Positions 1 through 12,297 of a DNA stretch of 64,000 bases are shown here, in pieces. The DNA is from Pandoraea pneumonica (GTDB taxonomy: Bacteria > Pseudomonadota > Gammaproteobacteria > Burkholderiales > Burkholderiaceae): assembly GCF_902459645.1 (NCBI RefSeq), contig NZ_CABPSK010000002.1, positions 310,001 to 374,000 on the forward strand, in the 5' to 3' direction. The first letter of the stretch is position 1. Each line of letters begins with the position of its first letter. Under the pieces are notes generated by a model. It searched no databases and had not been told where the DNA came from. It saw only the letters and a list, made by a program, of their open reading frames with translations. The position numbers and the translations under genes were made by a program.

Positions 1-528
1 GTGAATCACCAGATCCACCAGCGAATGAATCTCGCGCGAGAACGCACCGTCGAGCGAACGGCTCGCCGAACGCGCGGCGGCTTCGGTGCTGGCTTCGATC
101 AGATCGGCAACGGCTTCGGCCTGCGCCAGATCGAGCTTGTCGTTGAGAAACGCGCGGTGCGTGAATTCACCCGGCTCGGCCAGACGCACGCCGAGTGCAG
201 CGCCCTCGTCGATGCAACGCTGCAAGAGCAGTTGCAGCACGATGGGGCCGCCGTGGCCTTGCAACTCCAGCACATCCTCGCCCGTGTACGAATTCGGACC
301 CGGGAAGTACAGCGCAATGCCGCGATCGAGCGCGTCGCCCGCAGCATCGAGAAACGGCAGATACGACGCATGACGCGCCTTCAACGGCTGCCCGACGAGC
401 TTCGCGATCACGCGTTGCACGGCGTCGCCCCGATGCTTGCCGAAGGACACACGCACCACGCCAATCCCACCACGTCCGGGGGCGGTGGCGATGGCGGCAA
501 TCGGGGCGGCGTTGGAGGTAGCGCTCAT
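1..528 (-). CDS. mnmE: tRNA modification GTPase MnmE, N-terminal part (cut by window edge)
   Basis: Only the first 176 codons are present; the gene runs off the left edge and about 290 residues (the rest of the helical domain, the G domain and the C-terminal CxGK cysteine) are outside. The protein starts [20 protein letters not shown] and carries the TrmE N-terminal folate-binding domain, with GIGVVRVSG-like and LQGHGGP segments and the [21 protein letters not shown] helix. With MnmG it makes the cmnm5U34 modification of wobble uridine in some tRNAs. It follows yidC on the same strand, as in most proteobacterial origin regions, but a strong terminator-like hairpin separates the two, so it probably has its own promoter. 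Confidence 0.97.
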   Translation of the reverse strand, partial: MSATSNAAPIAAIATAPGRGGIGVVRVSFGKHRGDAVQRVIAKLVGQPLKARHASYLPFLDAAGDALDRGIALYFPGPNSYTGEDVLELQGHGGPIVLQLLLQRCIDEGAALGVRLAEPGEFTHRAFLNDKLDLAQAEAVADLIEASTEAAARSASRSLDGAFSREIHSLVDLVIH

Positions 529-586
529 AAGTCGGATCGTTGAAAAGCGGGGGAACGTCGAAAAACAGGGCTCATTCTGACATGCA

Positions 587-623
587 CCAAACAAAACCGC
601 CCGCGAGTGACACTCGCGGGCGG
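587..623 (-). terminator. Intrinsic terminator after yidC
   Basis: A perfect 12-bp stem (CCGCCCGCGAGT, positions 597-608, pairing with 612-623) with a 3-nt loop. Read on the minus strand it is followed at once by TTTTGTTTGG. It lies 50 nt past the yidC stop and 60 nt before the mnmE start, so it should end the rpmH-rnpA-yidD-yidC transcript. Confidence 0.85.
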
Positions 624-673
624 CTTCATTCGTCAGACGGCGAAATCCGGGGAGACCGGACTTCTCAACCTGC

Positions 674-2326
674 TTACGCGGGTTTCTTGTCCTTCTTCTG
701 GCCAAGCATCCGGTTGATCGACCATTGCTGGGCAATCGACAGGGTGTTGTTGACCACGTAGTACAGCACCAGGCCCGAGGGCAAGAAGAGGAACATGACC
801 GAGAAAATCAGCGGCATGAACATCATCATCTTGGCTTGCATCGGATCCGGCGGCGTCGGGTTCAGCTTGGTCTGAATGAACATCGACACGGCCATCAGCA
901 CCGGCAGGATGTAATACGGATCCTGCGTCGAAAGGTCATGAATCCAGCCCAGCCACGGCGCGCCGCGCATTTCCACCGACGACAGCAGCACCCAGTACAG
1001 CGCAATGAACACCGGAATCTGAATCACGATCGGAATACAGCCGCCGAACGGATTGACCTTCTCGGTCTTGTACAGCTCCATGAGCGACTGGTTCATCTTC
1101 TGCGGATCGCCCTTATAGCGTTCGCGCAGCGCCTGCATCCGCGGCGTGATTTCCTTCATGCGCGCCATCGACTTGTAGCTTGCTGCCGACAGCGGGAAGA
1201 ACACCAGCTTGATGATCACGGTCACGGCGATGATCGCCCAACCCCAGTTACCGATCAGGCCATGCAGCTTCGAGAGCAGCCAGAACAGCGGCTTGGCGAG
1301 GATGGTGAAGTAACCGTAGTCCTTCGTCAGCTCCAGGCCCGGCGCAATCTGCTCGAGCATGTGCTCTTCCTGCGGACCGGCGAACAGACGGGCATCGACC
1401 GTTTGCGTGCCGCCTGCCGGAATGCTCGCGAGCGGCTCTTTCACGCCAACGCGATACAGGCCGTTGTCGATCTTGCCGATGTAGTTGTCGCGCGGCACAC
1501 CTTCCTTCGGAATCCAGGCCGTGGCGAAGTAATGCTGCACCATGCCGATCCAGCCGTCGCTCGACTGCTTGTTGTACTTGGCCTTGTCCTTGTCGATGTC
1601 GCTAAACGTCACCTTCTGGAACTTGTCTTCGCTGCTGTAGACCGTCGGACCCGTGAACGTGTGCGAGAACTTCGCGCCGCTGATTTCACGGCCGTCGCGC
1701 ACGAGTTCCATGTACAGCGTCGGCTTGATCGGGGCGTCGGTCTTGTTGACGATCGTGTTCGACACGTCGATCACGTAGCTGCCGCGATGGAACGTGTAGG
1801 CACGCACCAGTTGCAGGCCGCCCTTGACCGGCGATTCGAACTTCACGGTCAGCGAGTCGCCCGTCATCGTGGTCGGGCCCGGCACTTGCGTGAAGATGTC
1901 GTTGTGGTTCGGGAAGTCGCCGCCGATCAGACCCGTGCGAGCGTAGTACTGATGGCTCGGGGTGTTATCGAACAGCACGACATGCTTGTCCGCTTCATCG
2001 GCGTCCGGCCACTTGTTCAGCGCGAGGAACGACAGCGTGCCGCCCTGCGTGCTGATGTCGGCTTCATAGACATCGGTGTTGATGCGAACCTTCTGCGCGG
2101 TGGCAGTGGCCGGTGCATTGCCAGGCGCATTGCCTGCGGCGCCCGCGTTGGCGGCTTGCGGCAGGTCGTTGGCTGGCGTTTGGTTACCGCCCGTGGCGGC
2201 CGGGGTCGAAACCTCGGGCGTCGGGAAGAACAGCGACGAATGGCCATTGGCGCGTTGCCAGTTGTCGAAAAGCATCACGACAGACAGCGCGAAAATGACC
2301 CAGAGTACGGTGCGTTTGATGTCCAT
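674..2326 (-). CDS. yidC: Membrane protein insertase YidC
   Basis: A 550-residue protein beginning [20 protein letters not shown], an uncleaved first membrane segment followed by a Pro/Ala/Thr-rich linker and the large periplasmic beta-sandwich domain (roughly residues 70-340). The conserved YidC/Oxa1 core follows, with [20 protein letters not shown] and the cytoplasmic helical hairpin near [20 protein letters not shown]. It inserts and folds inner-membrane proteins, alone or with SecYEG. The length matches other betaproteobacterial YidC proteins. It is the last gene of the rpmH-rnpA-yidD-yidC series. The C-terminus (GQKKDKKPA) is basic, as is usual for the family. Confidence 0.98.
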   Translation of the reverse strand: MDIKRTVLWVIFALSVVMLFDNWQRANGHSSLFFPTPEVSTPAATGGNQTPANDLPQAANAGAAGNAPGNAPATATAQKVRINTDVYEADISTQGGTLSFLALNKWPDADEADKHVVLFDNTPSHQYYARTGLIGGDFPNHNDIFTQVPGPTTMTGDSLTVKFESPVKGGLQLVRAYTFHRGSYVIDVSNTIVNKTDAPIKPTLYMELVRDGREISGAKFSHTFTGPTVYSSEDKFQKVTFSDIDKDKAKYNKQSSDGWIGMVQHYFATAWIPKEGVPRDNYIGKIDNGLYRVGVKEPLASIPAGGTQTVDARLFAGPQEEHMLEQIAPGLELTKDYGYFTILAKPLFWLLSKLHGLIGNWGWAIIAVTVIIKLVFFPLSAASYKSMARMKEITPRMQALRERYKGDPQKMNQSLMELYKTEKVNPFGGCIPIVIQIPVFIALYWVLLSSVEMRGAPWLGWIHDLSTQDPYYILPVLMAVSMFIQTKLNPTPPDPMQAKMMMFMPLIFSVMFLFLPSGLVLYYVVNNTLSIAQQWSINRMLGQKKDKKPA

Positions 2327-2350
2327 GCGGTAACTCGTGGTGGACGAAAC

Positions 2351-2707
2351 TCAGGAATGGCTCGGCGCGCGGCGCGTGACTGCCGATGCGGCCGCGGGCC
2401 TGGACGAGACAGACCGTTCTGCTCGCGACGAATCACTGCCGGCAGCCTTATCGGTGCCTTCAGCGGAGGTGTCGGGAGCGGGACGGGCGTGTCGAGCCGG
2501 CGGAACGGGATCGAAACCGCCGGGGTGAAACGGATGACAGCGGCATAGACGCTTGGCCGCGAGATAAGTGCCGTAACCGGCACCGTGCTCGACGATGGCC
2601 TCACGTGCGTAGTCGGAGCAGCTCGGATGAAAGCGGCAACGGTTCCCCAGCCAGGGACTGATCACCAGCTTGTAACCGCGCAGGAGCAACAACAGCACGC
2701 TTCGCAT
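2351..2707 (-). CDS. yidD: Membrane protein insertion efficiency factor YidD
   Basis: The start [20 protein letters not shown] was chosen because the YidD family begins there; an in-frame extension further upstream reads as low-complexity Pro/Arg sequence. The hallmark segment with [15 protein letters not shown] and the [13 protein letters not shown] end of the family domain are present. It assists YidC-dependent insertion at the inner membrane face. The family domain covers about the first 75 residues. The protein then carries a roughly 45-residue Ser/Ala/Arg-rich tail that Escherichia coli YidD (85 residues) lacks, probably disordered. It lies between rnpA (79 nt upstream) and yidC (24 nt downstream). 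Confidence 0.95.
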   Translation of the reverse strand: MRSVLLLLLRGYKLVISPWLGNRCRFHPSCSDYAREAIVEHGAGYGTYLAAKRLCRCHPFHPGGFDPVPPARHARPAPDTSAEGTDKAAGSDSSRAERSVSSRPAAASAVTRRAPSHS

Positions 2708-2786
2708 CTCGATTCCGCCTGTCAGTCCGGCCTTTGGGGGCCGGGTGGGCGGCGCATGCCCGGGTTCGGGCGCTACCGTGTGGGGA

Positions 2787-3230
2787 CTAACTACCTTCCG
2801 TCTTGTCGCCGGTCGTGCGGCTCTTACGTGCGGCCTTCTCGGCAGCATCGAAGAGTTGCGTGAACTCGGCGTGACACAGCGTGTTCAGCACCGGTGCGGC
2901 CGCCGCCGTGTACGTCCCCTTGTCGAATCGCCGGGTCAGTCGCAGTACGAAGTCCCAGCCGGCAAGGTGCAAACGGCGCTGCCGGAACATTTCGCGAGCC
3001 TGACGCTTGATCAGGTTGCGAGTGACCGCGCGCGGCGCATGCTTCTTGCCGACGACGATACCGATGCGGCCCTCATGGGGCGTGGCACCGGCATCCGGAG
3101 TGACGTCAGGCGCAGTCTCTCGCCGACGCATGTACAAGACGAAATGCGCGCTGCGACGCAGAGGGCGCAAACTAAAAACGGATGAAAACTCATCCGTTTT
3201 GAGAAGTCGCGCGGCTTTGGGAAACCCCAT
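2787..3230 (-). CDS. rnpA: Ribonuclease P protein component
   Basis: The protein subunit of RNase P, which binds the RnpB RNA and aids 5' maturation of tRNAs. Recognisable elements are the N-terminal [13 protein letters not shown] strand, the [20 protein letters not shown] region with the RNR motif that contacts the catalytic RNA, and [10 protein letters not shown]. The start [10 protein letters not shown] is taken at 3230; an in-frame start at 3266, 25 nt after the rpmH stop, would add 12 residues (MRVKSARREVSA) and cannot be excluded. The Asp/Thr/Pro-rich insertion after MRRRETAP is longer than in E. coli. It is co-directional with rpmH upstream and yidD downstream, the standard arrangement. 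Confidence 0.96.
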   Translation of the reverse strand: MGFPKAARLLKTDEFSSVFSLRPLRRSAHFVLYMRRRETAPDVTPDAGATPHEGRIGIVVGKKHAPRAVTRNLIKRQAREMFRQRRLHLAGWDFVLRLTRRFDKGTYTAAAAPVLNTLCHAEFTQLFDAAEKAARKSRTTGDKTEGS

Positions 3231-3290
3231 TGCCGAGACTTCGCGCCTTGCGGATTTGACGCGCAAACCGCGGTACGACCGAAACCGCGA

Positions 3291-3425
3291 TTAAACGGCC
3301 AGGCGCTTACGGCCCTTGGCGCGACGAGCGGCGATGACCTTACGGCCACCACGGGTCTTCATGCGAACCAGGAAGCCATGGGTGCGCTTGCGGCGCGTCA
3401 CGGAAGGCTGAAAAGTACGTTTCAT
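3291..3425 (-). CDS. rpmH: 50S ribosomal protein L34
   Basis: A 44-codon gene. It encodes [18 protein letters not shown] followed by [26 protein letters not shown] (split here), which is essentially the invariant L34 sequence. It is very basic, binds 23S rRNA in the large subunit, and leads the rpmH-rnpA-yidD-yidC operon. It reads away from dnaA, the classic origin arrangement, and the 811-bp region upstream must hold both divergent promoters. Confidence 0.98.
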   Translation of the reverse strand: MKRTFQPSVTRRKRTHGFLVRMKTRGGRKVIAARRAKGRKRLAV

Positions 3426-4236
3426 GATGCACTCACTGTGTGAAAAAATTCCCGCGCAGCAGCATCGTGAAACGCCACATGGACACCGTGAAAACCTGCG
3501 AATTCAAGGACTTTCACGCTCGGTCCAGCCGTCGGGAGTTGGATAAGAATCCGGTTGTCTTTCTAACGAACCCGCTATTTAATCGGCTTTTCCGTTGTGT
3601 GTCAATAGGTTAGCGTCCGCCCGGAAGGCGGGCACGCGGCATCGCACCCTGCGTTGTCGCGCAGCCGCCACTTGGCGGGGGAAGTTGGCAAAAATCATCC
3701 GTTACGTCAATTTCCGCCATTGGGCTTATTCACAGGCAAAAGATATCCAACGCGTCGCGGCAAATTGTCGCGATTGCCAGGGTTTTGCGCAGTGATTGCG
3801 CGAACGTAGATGGGTTAACGCGGTGCGCCCGCTTGCTGATGCCGATGCTGTGGGCATTCCTGTGGATAACTCGCTTTGCCGACGCTTTGGCGGTAAAATC
3901 CCCCATCAATTTTTTTCCCAGCAGAGTACCGGTGCCGCCGCCATGTGGATAGCGCGCCGGGTTTTGTCGTCTGCGCGCGCCGAAGCACGGCCGAGCGCGC
4001 GACGCGAGCCCGAGCGCAGCGCCATGGCAAGGCGATGCCGGTCTTCTGCATTGCGCCGTCGGCCTGACTCGAGTACCGGCCAGCCGCTCCTCCGCAGCAC
4101 CTTGGAACCCAAGGCTGGCGCGGGAGAGGGCTTGGTTTTCGGTGTTCTGACCCCATATTGGATGTATCCGATAGTGCGGTCAATGACACTTAACGGACAG
4201 GTCAGACGGGCTTCGCGCCACCTGGACACACGCTGC
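3426..4236. other. Gene-free rpmH-dnaA region; candidate replication origin
   Basis: 811 bp between the divergent rpmH and dnaA genes with no supported gene. It contains a perfect DnaA box TGTGGATAA at 3861-3869 and a one-mismatch box TTATTCACA at 3726-3734. A weaker ATGTGGATA match lies near 3942, and there are AT-richer stretches around 3545-3600 and 3895-3915. An open frame continuous with dnaA runs through the right half but is not conserved-looking and contains the boxes. The region probably holds the dnaA and rpmH promoters and may be all or part of oriC. The dnaA-dnaN gap is a second candidate. Confidence 0.6.
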
Positions 4237-5781
4237 ATGAACGATTTCTGGCAACACTGCGCGACGCGTCTCGAGCAAGAGCTCACGCCCCAGCAATTCC
4301 GTACGTGGATTAAACCGCTGGCGCCGCTCGACTTCGACGAGGCTTCGCGCACGCTCAAGATTGGCGCGCCCAACCGCTTCAAGCTGGATTGGGTGAAGAG
4401 CCAGTTCTCGAGCCGCATCCAGAGTATGGCGTCCGACTTCTGGAACGCACCGGTCGAAGTGACCTTTGTGCTCGATCCGAAGGCCGGCATGCGTGTGCCC
4501 TCGTCCACCCCTGCCCCCACACCTGCGCCGGCGCCTGTTGCGGCACCTGCCCCGGTGGCTGCCGCGCGCGTGACGCCCGCTGGCGCCCAGACGGGTGCCA
4601 ATGGTGCGAATGGCGCGCATGGATCGAACCATGCTGACGGCGCAGCGCTCGATGGTGAGCGCCCCGATCTGGAAGCCAGCGAAGCCGAAGCGGTGCGTCG
4701 CAATTGGCGCGTGACGCCGCAAGAGCCGGCGCAGACGCACGAAGTCGAATCGATCTACGAGCGCTCGAAGCTCAACCCGGTGCTGACCTTCGATAACTTC
4801 GTGACCGGTAAGTCGAACCAGCTCGCACGGGCGGCGGCGATCCAGGTCGCGAACAATCCGGGTACGTCGTACAACCCGTTGTTCCTGTACGGCGGCGTCG
4901 GTCTCGGTAAGACCCACTTGATTCACGCCATCGGCAACCAGTTGCTGGCCGAAAAGCAGAACCCGCGCATTCGCTACATCCACGCCGAGCAGTACGTCTC
5001 CGACGTGGTGAAGGCTTACCAACGGAAGGCCTTCGACGAGTTCAAGCGCTACTACCATTCGCTCGATTTGCTGCTGATCGACGATATTCAGTTCTTCTCG
5101 GGCAAGAGCCGTACGCAGGAAGAATTCTTCTACGCGTTCGAGGCGCTGATTGCGAACCGTGCGCAGGTGATCATCACGAGCGACACGTATCCGAAGGAAA
5201 TCACCGGCATCGACGACCGTCTGATTTCGCGCTTCGACTCGGGACTGACCGTCGCGATTGAGCCGCCCGAGCTCGAAATGCGTGTGGCCATCTTGATCAA
5301 GAAGGCACAGGCCGAGGGTGTGGGGTTGTCGGAAGACGTGGCGTTCTTCGTGGGTAAGCACTTGCGCTCGAACGTGCGCGAACTCGAAGGCGCGCTGCGC
5401 AAGATTTTGGCGTACTCGAAGTTCCATGGCCGCGAGATCACGATCGAGCTGACCAAGGAAGCCTTGAAAGATCTGCTTACGGTTCAGAATCGTCAGATTT
5501 CTGTGGAGAACATCCAAAAGACCGTCGCCGATTTTTACAATATCAAGGTCGCCGACATGTATTCGAAAAAGCGGCCTGCCAATATTGCACGACCGCGGCA
5601 GATTGCGATGTATCTGGCGAAGGAGCTCACACAAAAGAGCCTGCCGGAGATTGGCGAGCTGTTCGGCGGCCGCGATCATACGACCGTGTTGCACGCGGTA
5701 CGCAAGATTGCGGAAGAGCGTAGCAAGGACGCACAACTCAACCACGAGTTGCACGTGCTGGAGCAGACGCTCAAGGGGTAA
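4237..5781 (+). CDS. dnaA: Chromosomal replication initiator protein DnaA
   Basis: A 514-residue initiator ATPase. The start [20 protein letters not shown] at 4237 matches the family N-terminus; an in-frame extension to 3796 is rejected. Domain I (about 1-85) mediates self-interaction and DnaB loading. Domain II (about 90-165) is an unusually Ala/Pro/Gly-rich linker. Domain III is AAA+, with Walker [11 protein letters not shown] near residue 220, Walker [11 protein letters not shown] and sensor regions. Domain IV binds DnaA boxes through [15 protein letters not shown] near residue 478. It melts oriC and probably autoregulates through the boxes upstream. dnaN follows after 263 bp. Confidence 0.98.
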   Translation: MNDFWQHCATRLEQELTPQQFRTWIKPLAPLDFDEASRTLKIGAPNRFKLDWVKSQFSSRIQSMASDFWNAPVEVTFVLDPKAGMRVPSSTPAPTPAPAPVAAPAPVAAARVTPAGAQTGANGANGAHGSNHADGAALDGERPDLEASEAEAVRRNWRVTPQEPAQTHEVESIYERSKLNPVLTFDNFVTGKSNQLARAAAIQVANNPGTSYNPLFLYGGVGLGKTHLIHAIGNQLLAEKQNPRIRYIHAEQYVSDVVKAYQRKAFDEFKRYYHSLDLLLIDDIQFFSGKSRTQEEFFYAFEALIANRAQVIITSDTYPKEITGIDDRLISRFDSGLTVAIEPPELEMRVAILIKKAQAEGVGLSEDVAFFVGKHLRSNVRELEGALRKILAYSKFHGREITIELTKEALKDLLTVQNRQISVENIQKTVADFYNIKVADMYSKKRPANIARPRQIAMYLAKELTQKSLPEIGELFGGRDHTTVLHAVRKIAEERSKDAQLNHELHVLEQTLKG

Positions 5782-6044
5782 ACAAAAGGTCGGCGGCGGT
5801 ATCGACGCCGGGGGCGAATGCGGGGAGCGAGCGGGGTTGCTCGTTTGCCTGTGGATAAGCTGGGAGCGGTTTGGGGGCAATTCGTGTTTTCGGGCACAAT
5901 AGCGGATCGGCGCACAATGCGTCCCCCAGTCATCCACAGTGTTTTCCGCCCTGTTATCCCTTTTGCAAGCGATTGATTGATAAGGGAATCTTCGGGTTTT
6001 CAGCAGAAACTGGCGCCCGTTAACAGTTACTACGAAGGATAAAT
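5782..6044. other. dnaA-dnaN intergenic region with DnaA-box-like sites
   Basis: 263 bp with a perfect DnaA box TGTGGATAA at 5850-5858 and a one-mismatch box TCATCCACA at 5930-5938. A TGTTATCCC variant lies near 5951, and the stretch 5965-6010 before dnaN is AT-richer. This is the other usual location of oriC in proteobacteria. It also should hold any dnaN-specific promoter. I cannot decide by eye which of the two gaps is the functional origin. Confidence 0.55.
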
Positions 6045-7151
6045 ATGCAATTGGTCAAAACTCAACGAGACAATCTGCTGCGGCCGCTGCAAATTGTGAG
6101 TGGCATCGTCGAGCGTCGCCATACGTTGCCGATTCTGGCCAATTTGCTCATTCGCAAGCACGGACAGGACATTTCGTTCCTCTCCACCGATCTGGAACTT
6201 CAGATCACCACGACCGCCGATTGCGGTGCAGGCGCCGACGATGTGGCGACCACCGTGGCGGCGCGCAAGCTGCTCGACATTCTGCGCAACATGCCGGATG
6301 CCGAAGTCGCGCTCTCGCTCTCCGATAAGCGTCTGACGGTGCAAGCCGGCAAGAGCCGCTTCCAATTGCAGACGCTCGCCGCGGAAGATTTCCCGACGGT
6401 GGCTGAAGCGAAAGATTACGCCGCGAGTTTCGCCCTGCCGCAGCGCACGTTCCGCCAGTTGCTGGCGATGGTGCACTTCGCGATGGCGCAGCAAGACATC
6501 CGTTACTACCTGAACGGCATGCTGCTGGTCGTCGACGGCGAAGAGATCAAGGCGGTGGCGACGGACGGTCACCGTCTGGCGTACAGCAGCACGAAGATTG
6601 CGGGCGAGAAGTTTGCCAAGCAAGAAGTGATCATCCCGCGCAAGACGATTCTCGAACTGCAACGTTTGATGGAAGACATCGACGACCCCGTGCAGATCGA
6701 CGTCGCGCCGAGCCAGGTCAAGTTCCGTTTTGCGAACGTCGAGCTGGTGTCGAAACTGGTCGAGGGCAAGTTCCCCGACTTCACCCGCGTGATCCCGAAG
6801 GGTTACGCGAACAGCTTCACGATCAGCCGTGAAGAACTGCATCGTTCGTTGCAGCGCGCCGCGATTGTGACGTCGGACAAATTCAAGGGTGTGCGTTTCA
6901 CGCTTGCCCCGAATCTGCTGACGATCATCGCGAGCAATTCCGAGCAGGAAGAAGCGCGTGAAGAAATCGAAATCGATTACAGCGGTGATGCGGTGGACAT
7001 CGGTTTTAACGTCACGTATTTGCTCGACGTGCTGGCCAACCTGAAGGTCGAGCAAGTGAAGATCAGTCTGGGCGACGCCAATTCGAGCGCGTTGATCACA
7101 CTGCCGGACAACGACGAGTTCAAGTACGTCGTGATGCCGATGCGCATTTAA
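6045..7151 (+). CDS. dnaN: DNA polymerase III subunit beta (sliding clamp)
   Basis: A 368-residue clamp protein starting MQLVKTQRDNLLRPLQIVSG, with three repeated clamp folds. Segments typical of the family are RRHTLPILANLLI, FRQLLAMVHFAMAQQDIRYYLNGMLL, ATDGHRLAYS and the C-terminal EFKYVVMPMRI, which forms part of the partner-binding pocket. As a ring dimer it tethers Pol III and many repair proteins to DNA. The length matches the E. coli protein (366). It sits between dnaA and gyrB, the canonical order, and is probably partly co-transcribed with dnaA. Confidence 0.98.
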   Translation: MQLVKTQRDNLLRPLQIVSGIVERRHTLPILANLLIRKHGQDISFLSTDLELQITTTADCGAGADDVATTVAARKLLDILRNMPDAEVALSLSDKRLTVQAGKSRFQLQTLAAEDFPTVAEAKDYAASFALPQRTFRQLLAMVHFAMAQQDIRYYLNGMLLVVDGEEIKAVATDGHRLAYSSTKIAGEKFAKQEVIIPRKTILELQRLMEDIDDPVQIDVAPSQVKFRFANVELVSKLVEGKFPDFTRVIPKGYANSFTISREELHRSLQRAAIVTSDKFKGVRFTLAPNLLTIIASNSEQEEAREEIEIDYSGDAVDIGFNVTYLLDVLANLKVEQVKISLGDANSSALITLPDNDEFKYVVMPMRI

Positions 7152-7184
7152 GCGGATAAACCGCTACACGCGCCGCCATGCGCG

Positions 7185-7204
7185 AAGGGGCCGAGCGCCC
7201 CTTT
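7185..7204 (+). terminator. Possible weak terminator hairpin after dnaN
   Basis: AAGGGGC (7185-7191) pairs with GCCCCTT (7197-7203) around a 5-nt loop, 34 nt after the dnaN stop. Only a short T-poor tail follows, so it may attenuate rather than end transcription before gyrB. Confidence 0.4.
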
Positions 7205-7306
7205 GGCGTTTCTAGAGAGTGATCCTTTTGCAGGATAAATCGCTCTCCGAGTGCCAAAAGCACCCGGGAGCGACAGGGTCATGAAGCAGTAATTCGTCAG
7301 CAATGA

Positions 7307-9805
<2,499 letters not shown>

Positions 9806-9851
9806 GGCGTCGCATCGAATCAAGCCACACCAAAGCGTGACGGAAATTGAT

Positions 9852-9882
9852 AAGGCCTTGAGACTTCAAGGCCTTTTCTTTA
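9852..9882 (+). terminator. Intrinsic terminator after gyrB
   Basis: A perfect 10-bp stem AAGGCCTTGA (9852-9861) / TCAAGGCCTT (9866-9875) with a 4-nt loop, followed by TTCTTTAT. It lies 46 nt past the gyrB stop and before the downstream permease, so it closes the replication cluster. Confidence 0.85.
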
Positions 9883-9915
9883 TCTAAACGCACCACTCAC
9901 TTTAGGAACACAACG

Positions 9916-11475
9916 TTGGCACCATCGGAACACGATCAGCACCGCGAGGGCGGCAAGGCGGGGGCATCGGCCCCGGGCGAATTGCGCCGCACATTGTCGG
10001 CGCGCCACCTGACGATGATTGCGGTGGGCGGGTCCATCGGGACTGGCCTGTTCGTGGCGTCCGGTGCCACCATCGCGCAGGCGGGCCCGGGCGGGGCACT
10101 ACTGGGTTATGTGCTGATCGGTCTCATGGTGTATTTCCTGATGACCAGCTTGGGTGAACTGGCCGCCGCCATGCCGGTGTCGGGTTCGTTCTCGACCTAC
10201 GGCGCGCGCTACGTCGAAGAGGGTTTCGGCTTCGCGCTGGGTTGGAACTACTGGTACAACTGGGCCGTCACCGTGGCAGTCGATTTAGTCGCGGCCCAAC
10301 TCGTCATGGCGTACTGGTTCCCCGACGTACCCGGTGTTTACTGGAGCGCCTTGTTCCTAGCGATCACCTTCGGCCTGAACGCGCTGTCCGCACGCGGCTT
10401 CGGCGAAGCGGAATTCTGGTTCGCGTTGATCAAAGTGGTGGCCGTGCTGGCCTTCGTCGCGATGGGCGTGATGATGCTGTTGGGCATCATTCGCGGTGGC
10501 GAAACCGGCGGCATCGCCAACTGGAGCGTCGGCGACGCACCTTTCGCGGGCGGCTTCGCCGCGCTGATCGGCGTCGCGATGGTCGTGGGCTTCTCCTTCC
10601 AAGGCACCGAACTCATCGGCATTGCCGCAGGCGAATCCAAAGACCCCGCACGCAACGTACCGCGCGCCGTACGTCAGGTCTTCTGGCGCATTCTGCTGTT
10701 CTACGTCGCAGCGATTCTGGTGATCGGCTTGCTGATCCCCTACACCGATCCGCATCTGCTGCGTAACGACGTGACCGACATCAGCGTCAGCCCGTTCGCC
10801 CTGATCTTCGAACGTGCCGGGTTGCTCGGCGCAGCGTCGGTCATGAACGCCGTCGTGCTGACGTCGGTGCTGTCCGCTGGCAACTCGGGCATGTACGCGG
10901 CAACGCGCATGCTCTACAGTCTCGCTCGCGATGGCAAGGCGCCGAAGATTTTCGGCAACGTTTCGCGCAACGGCGTACCGATGGTCGCGCTGCTGGCCAC
11001 GGCCGCCGTCGCGGCCTTGTGCTTCTTCACGTTCGTGTTCAGCCCGAACGCCGTCTATATCTGGTTGCTCAACACGTCCGGCATGACGGGCTTTATCGCG
11101 TGGCTCGGCATTGCAATCAGTCACTACCGTTTCCGCCGCGGCTATCTCAAGCGTGGCCACAGCCTGAGCGATTTGCCGTACGTCTCGCCGTTCTTCCCGT
11201 TCGGCCCGATCTTCGCATTCGTGCTCTGCCTGATCATCACATTGGGGCAGAACTACGAGGCATTCCTGAGCGACAAGATCGACTGGGGCGGCGTGGTCGC
11301 GACGTACATCGGCATCCCGCTGTTCCTGCTGATCTGGGCGGGCTATCGACTGGCGCGCGGCTCGCGCTTCGTGAAGTACCGCGACATGCATTTCCCCGAT
11401 ATGCGCGCACCCGCGAGCGTTGACATCGACGTCACGCCTCGTAACGCAGTCGATATTCCCCCTTCGTCTGTTTGA
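9916..11475 (+). CDS. LysP-type amino-acid permease (APC superfamily)
   Basis: A 519-residue polytopic protein with about 12 hydrophobic segments. The APC/AAT signature lies at the first helix: LSARHLTMIAVGGSIGTGLF. It then shows FSTYGARYVEEGFGFALGWNYWYNW and GFSFQGTELIGIAAGESKDP, sequences characteristic of basic amino-acid (lysine-specific) permeases rather than the GABA or proline branches. It should import an amino acid by proton symport at the inner membrane. The start is a TTG at 9916 with AGGAACA upstream; no ATG fits better. The last 44 bp overlap the end of the convergent hydrolase gene. Substrate is inferred, not proven. Confidence 0.88.
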   Translation: MAPSEHDQHREGGKAGASAPGELRRTLSARHLTMIAVGGSIGTGLFVASGATIAQAGPGGALLGYVLIGLMVYFLMTSLGELAAAMPVSGSFSTYGARYVEEGFGFALGWNYWYNWAVTVAVDLVAAQLVMAYWFPDVPGVYWSALFLAITFGLNALSARGFGEAEFWFALIKVVAVLAFVAMGVMMLLGIIRGGETGGIANWSVGDAPFAGGFAALIGVAMVVGFSFQGTELIGIAAGESKDPARNVPRAVRQVFWRILLFYVAAILVIGLLIPYTDPHLLRNDVTDISVSPFALIFERAGLLGAASVMNAVVLTSVLSAGNSGMYAATRMLYSLARDGKAPKIFGNVSRNGVPMVALLATAAVAALCFFTFVFSPNAVYIWLLNTSGMTGFIAWLGIAISHYRFRRGYLKRGHSLSDLPYVSPFFPFGPIFAFVLCLIITLGQNYEAFLSDKIDWGGVVATYIGIPLFLLIWAGYRLARGSRFVKYRDMHFPDMRAPASVDIDVTPRNAVDIPPSSV

Positions 11476-12280
11476 TCGGATCGATTCGCGCGAAACCCAA
11501 TTCGCCCAGATGCATTCCGGCGATCATCAGGCCGTCTGAACTGACTTGATCGAGAAGGCGCGAGCGCGTCGCTGCGGCCAGCGGCGCGTCCTGATCGAAC
11601 GCGATCGTCACGTCGGGCCGCTGAATCTGAATGTGAGGGAAATGCACGATGTCGCCCCACACGAGCAGCCCCTGATCGCGCGATTCGACGACGTAGCCGG
11701 TGTGGCCGTCGGTATGTCCCGGTAACGGCATCGCGCGGATACCGGGCACCACCTCTCCCGCATTGAACGTGCGCAGCCTGTCGCCGTACCCATCAAACAC
11801 CCGACGCGAGATCTCGAAGTTGCCGCGCGCGCGTTCATTCGCCCGGCTCAGGTTGCCGTCGTCCTGCCAAAACGCGACTTCCCGCTGATGCACGACGAGC
11901 TCGGCGTTCGTGAAGTTCACTTGTCCCTCCGCACTGACCAGCCCGCCAACGTGATCGGGATGCGCGTGCGTGAGCAGAATCGTGTCGATGGACGACGGCT
12001 CGATCCCCGCAAGCAACAAGTGCGCTTGCAGACGACCGCCCCACTGCTTGATACCACCCGCCCCGGCATCGATGAGGATCGTACGCCCTGCCCCGCGCAC
12101 GACGTAGCAGTTGATATGCACGGCGGCGGGCACGGCTTGCCCGGCGTCAGATTGCATGCGGGACGCTTCGGCGGCATCGATATTCGAGAGAAAGTCGAGA
12201 CTCGCCGTGAGGTAGCCATCGCTGATGGCGGTAATCGTGAAATCGCCAACTTGCTGGCTGGGAAAGATAAGGTCGGACAC
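11432..12280 (-). CDS. Metallo-beta-lactamase-fold hydrolase
   Basis: A 282-residue soluble protein with the MBL-fold metal motif LLTHAHPDHVGG (HxHxDH, about residue 105), a downstream PLPGHTDGHTGYVV histidine, the LLVWGDIVHFP aspartate and a C-terminal GMHLGELGF region. The fold resembles quorum-quenching lactonases and related hydrolases, but I cannot name a substrate. A GGAGA element precedes the ATG. It is read with the barrel protein encoded just upstream (stop at 12298, 17-nt gap), which suggests an operon controlled by the divergent LysR gene. No signal peptide is seen. Confidence 0.88.
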   Translation of the reverse strand: MSDLIFPSQQVGDFTITAISDGYLTASLDFLSNIDAAEASRMQSDAGQAVPAAVHINCYVVRGAGRTILIDAGAGGIKQWGGRLQAHLLLAGIEPSSIDTILLTHAHPDHVGGLVSAEGQVNFTNAELVVHQREVAFWQDDGNLSRANERARGNFEISRRVFDGYGDRLRTFNAGEVVPGIRAMPLPGHTDGHTGYVVESRDQGLLVWGDIVHFPHIQIQRPDVTIAFDQDAPLAAATRSRLLDQVSSDGLMIAGMHLGELGFARIDPIKQTKGEYRLRYEA

Positions 12281-12297
12281 GGTTTTCTCCAGAGAGG

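Noticed and set aside
725-2548. A 607-codon open frame opposite yidC
   Set aside because: Arg/His-rich shadow of yidC, no recognisable domain, and it runs over the yidC-yidD junction.
3796-4236. In-frame 147-codon extension upstream of dnaA
   Set aside because: It covers DnaA boxes, looks compositionally random and is not part of the DnaA family; MNDFWQHC is the standard start.
4180-5937. A 585-codon open frame opposite dnaA
   Set aside because: Same GC-driven antisense effect; no motif, and dnaA is unmistakable on the other strand.
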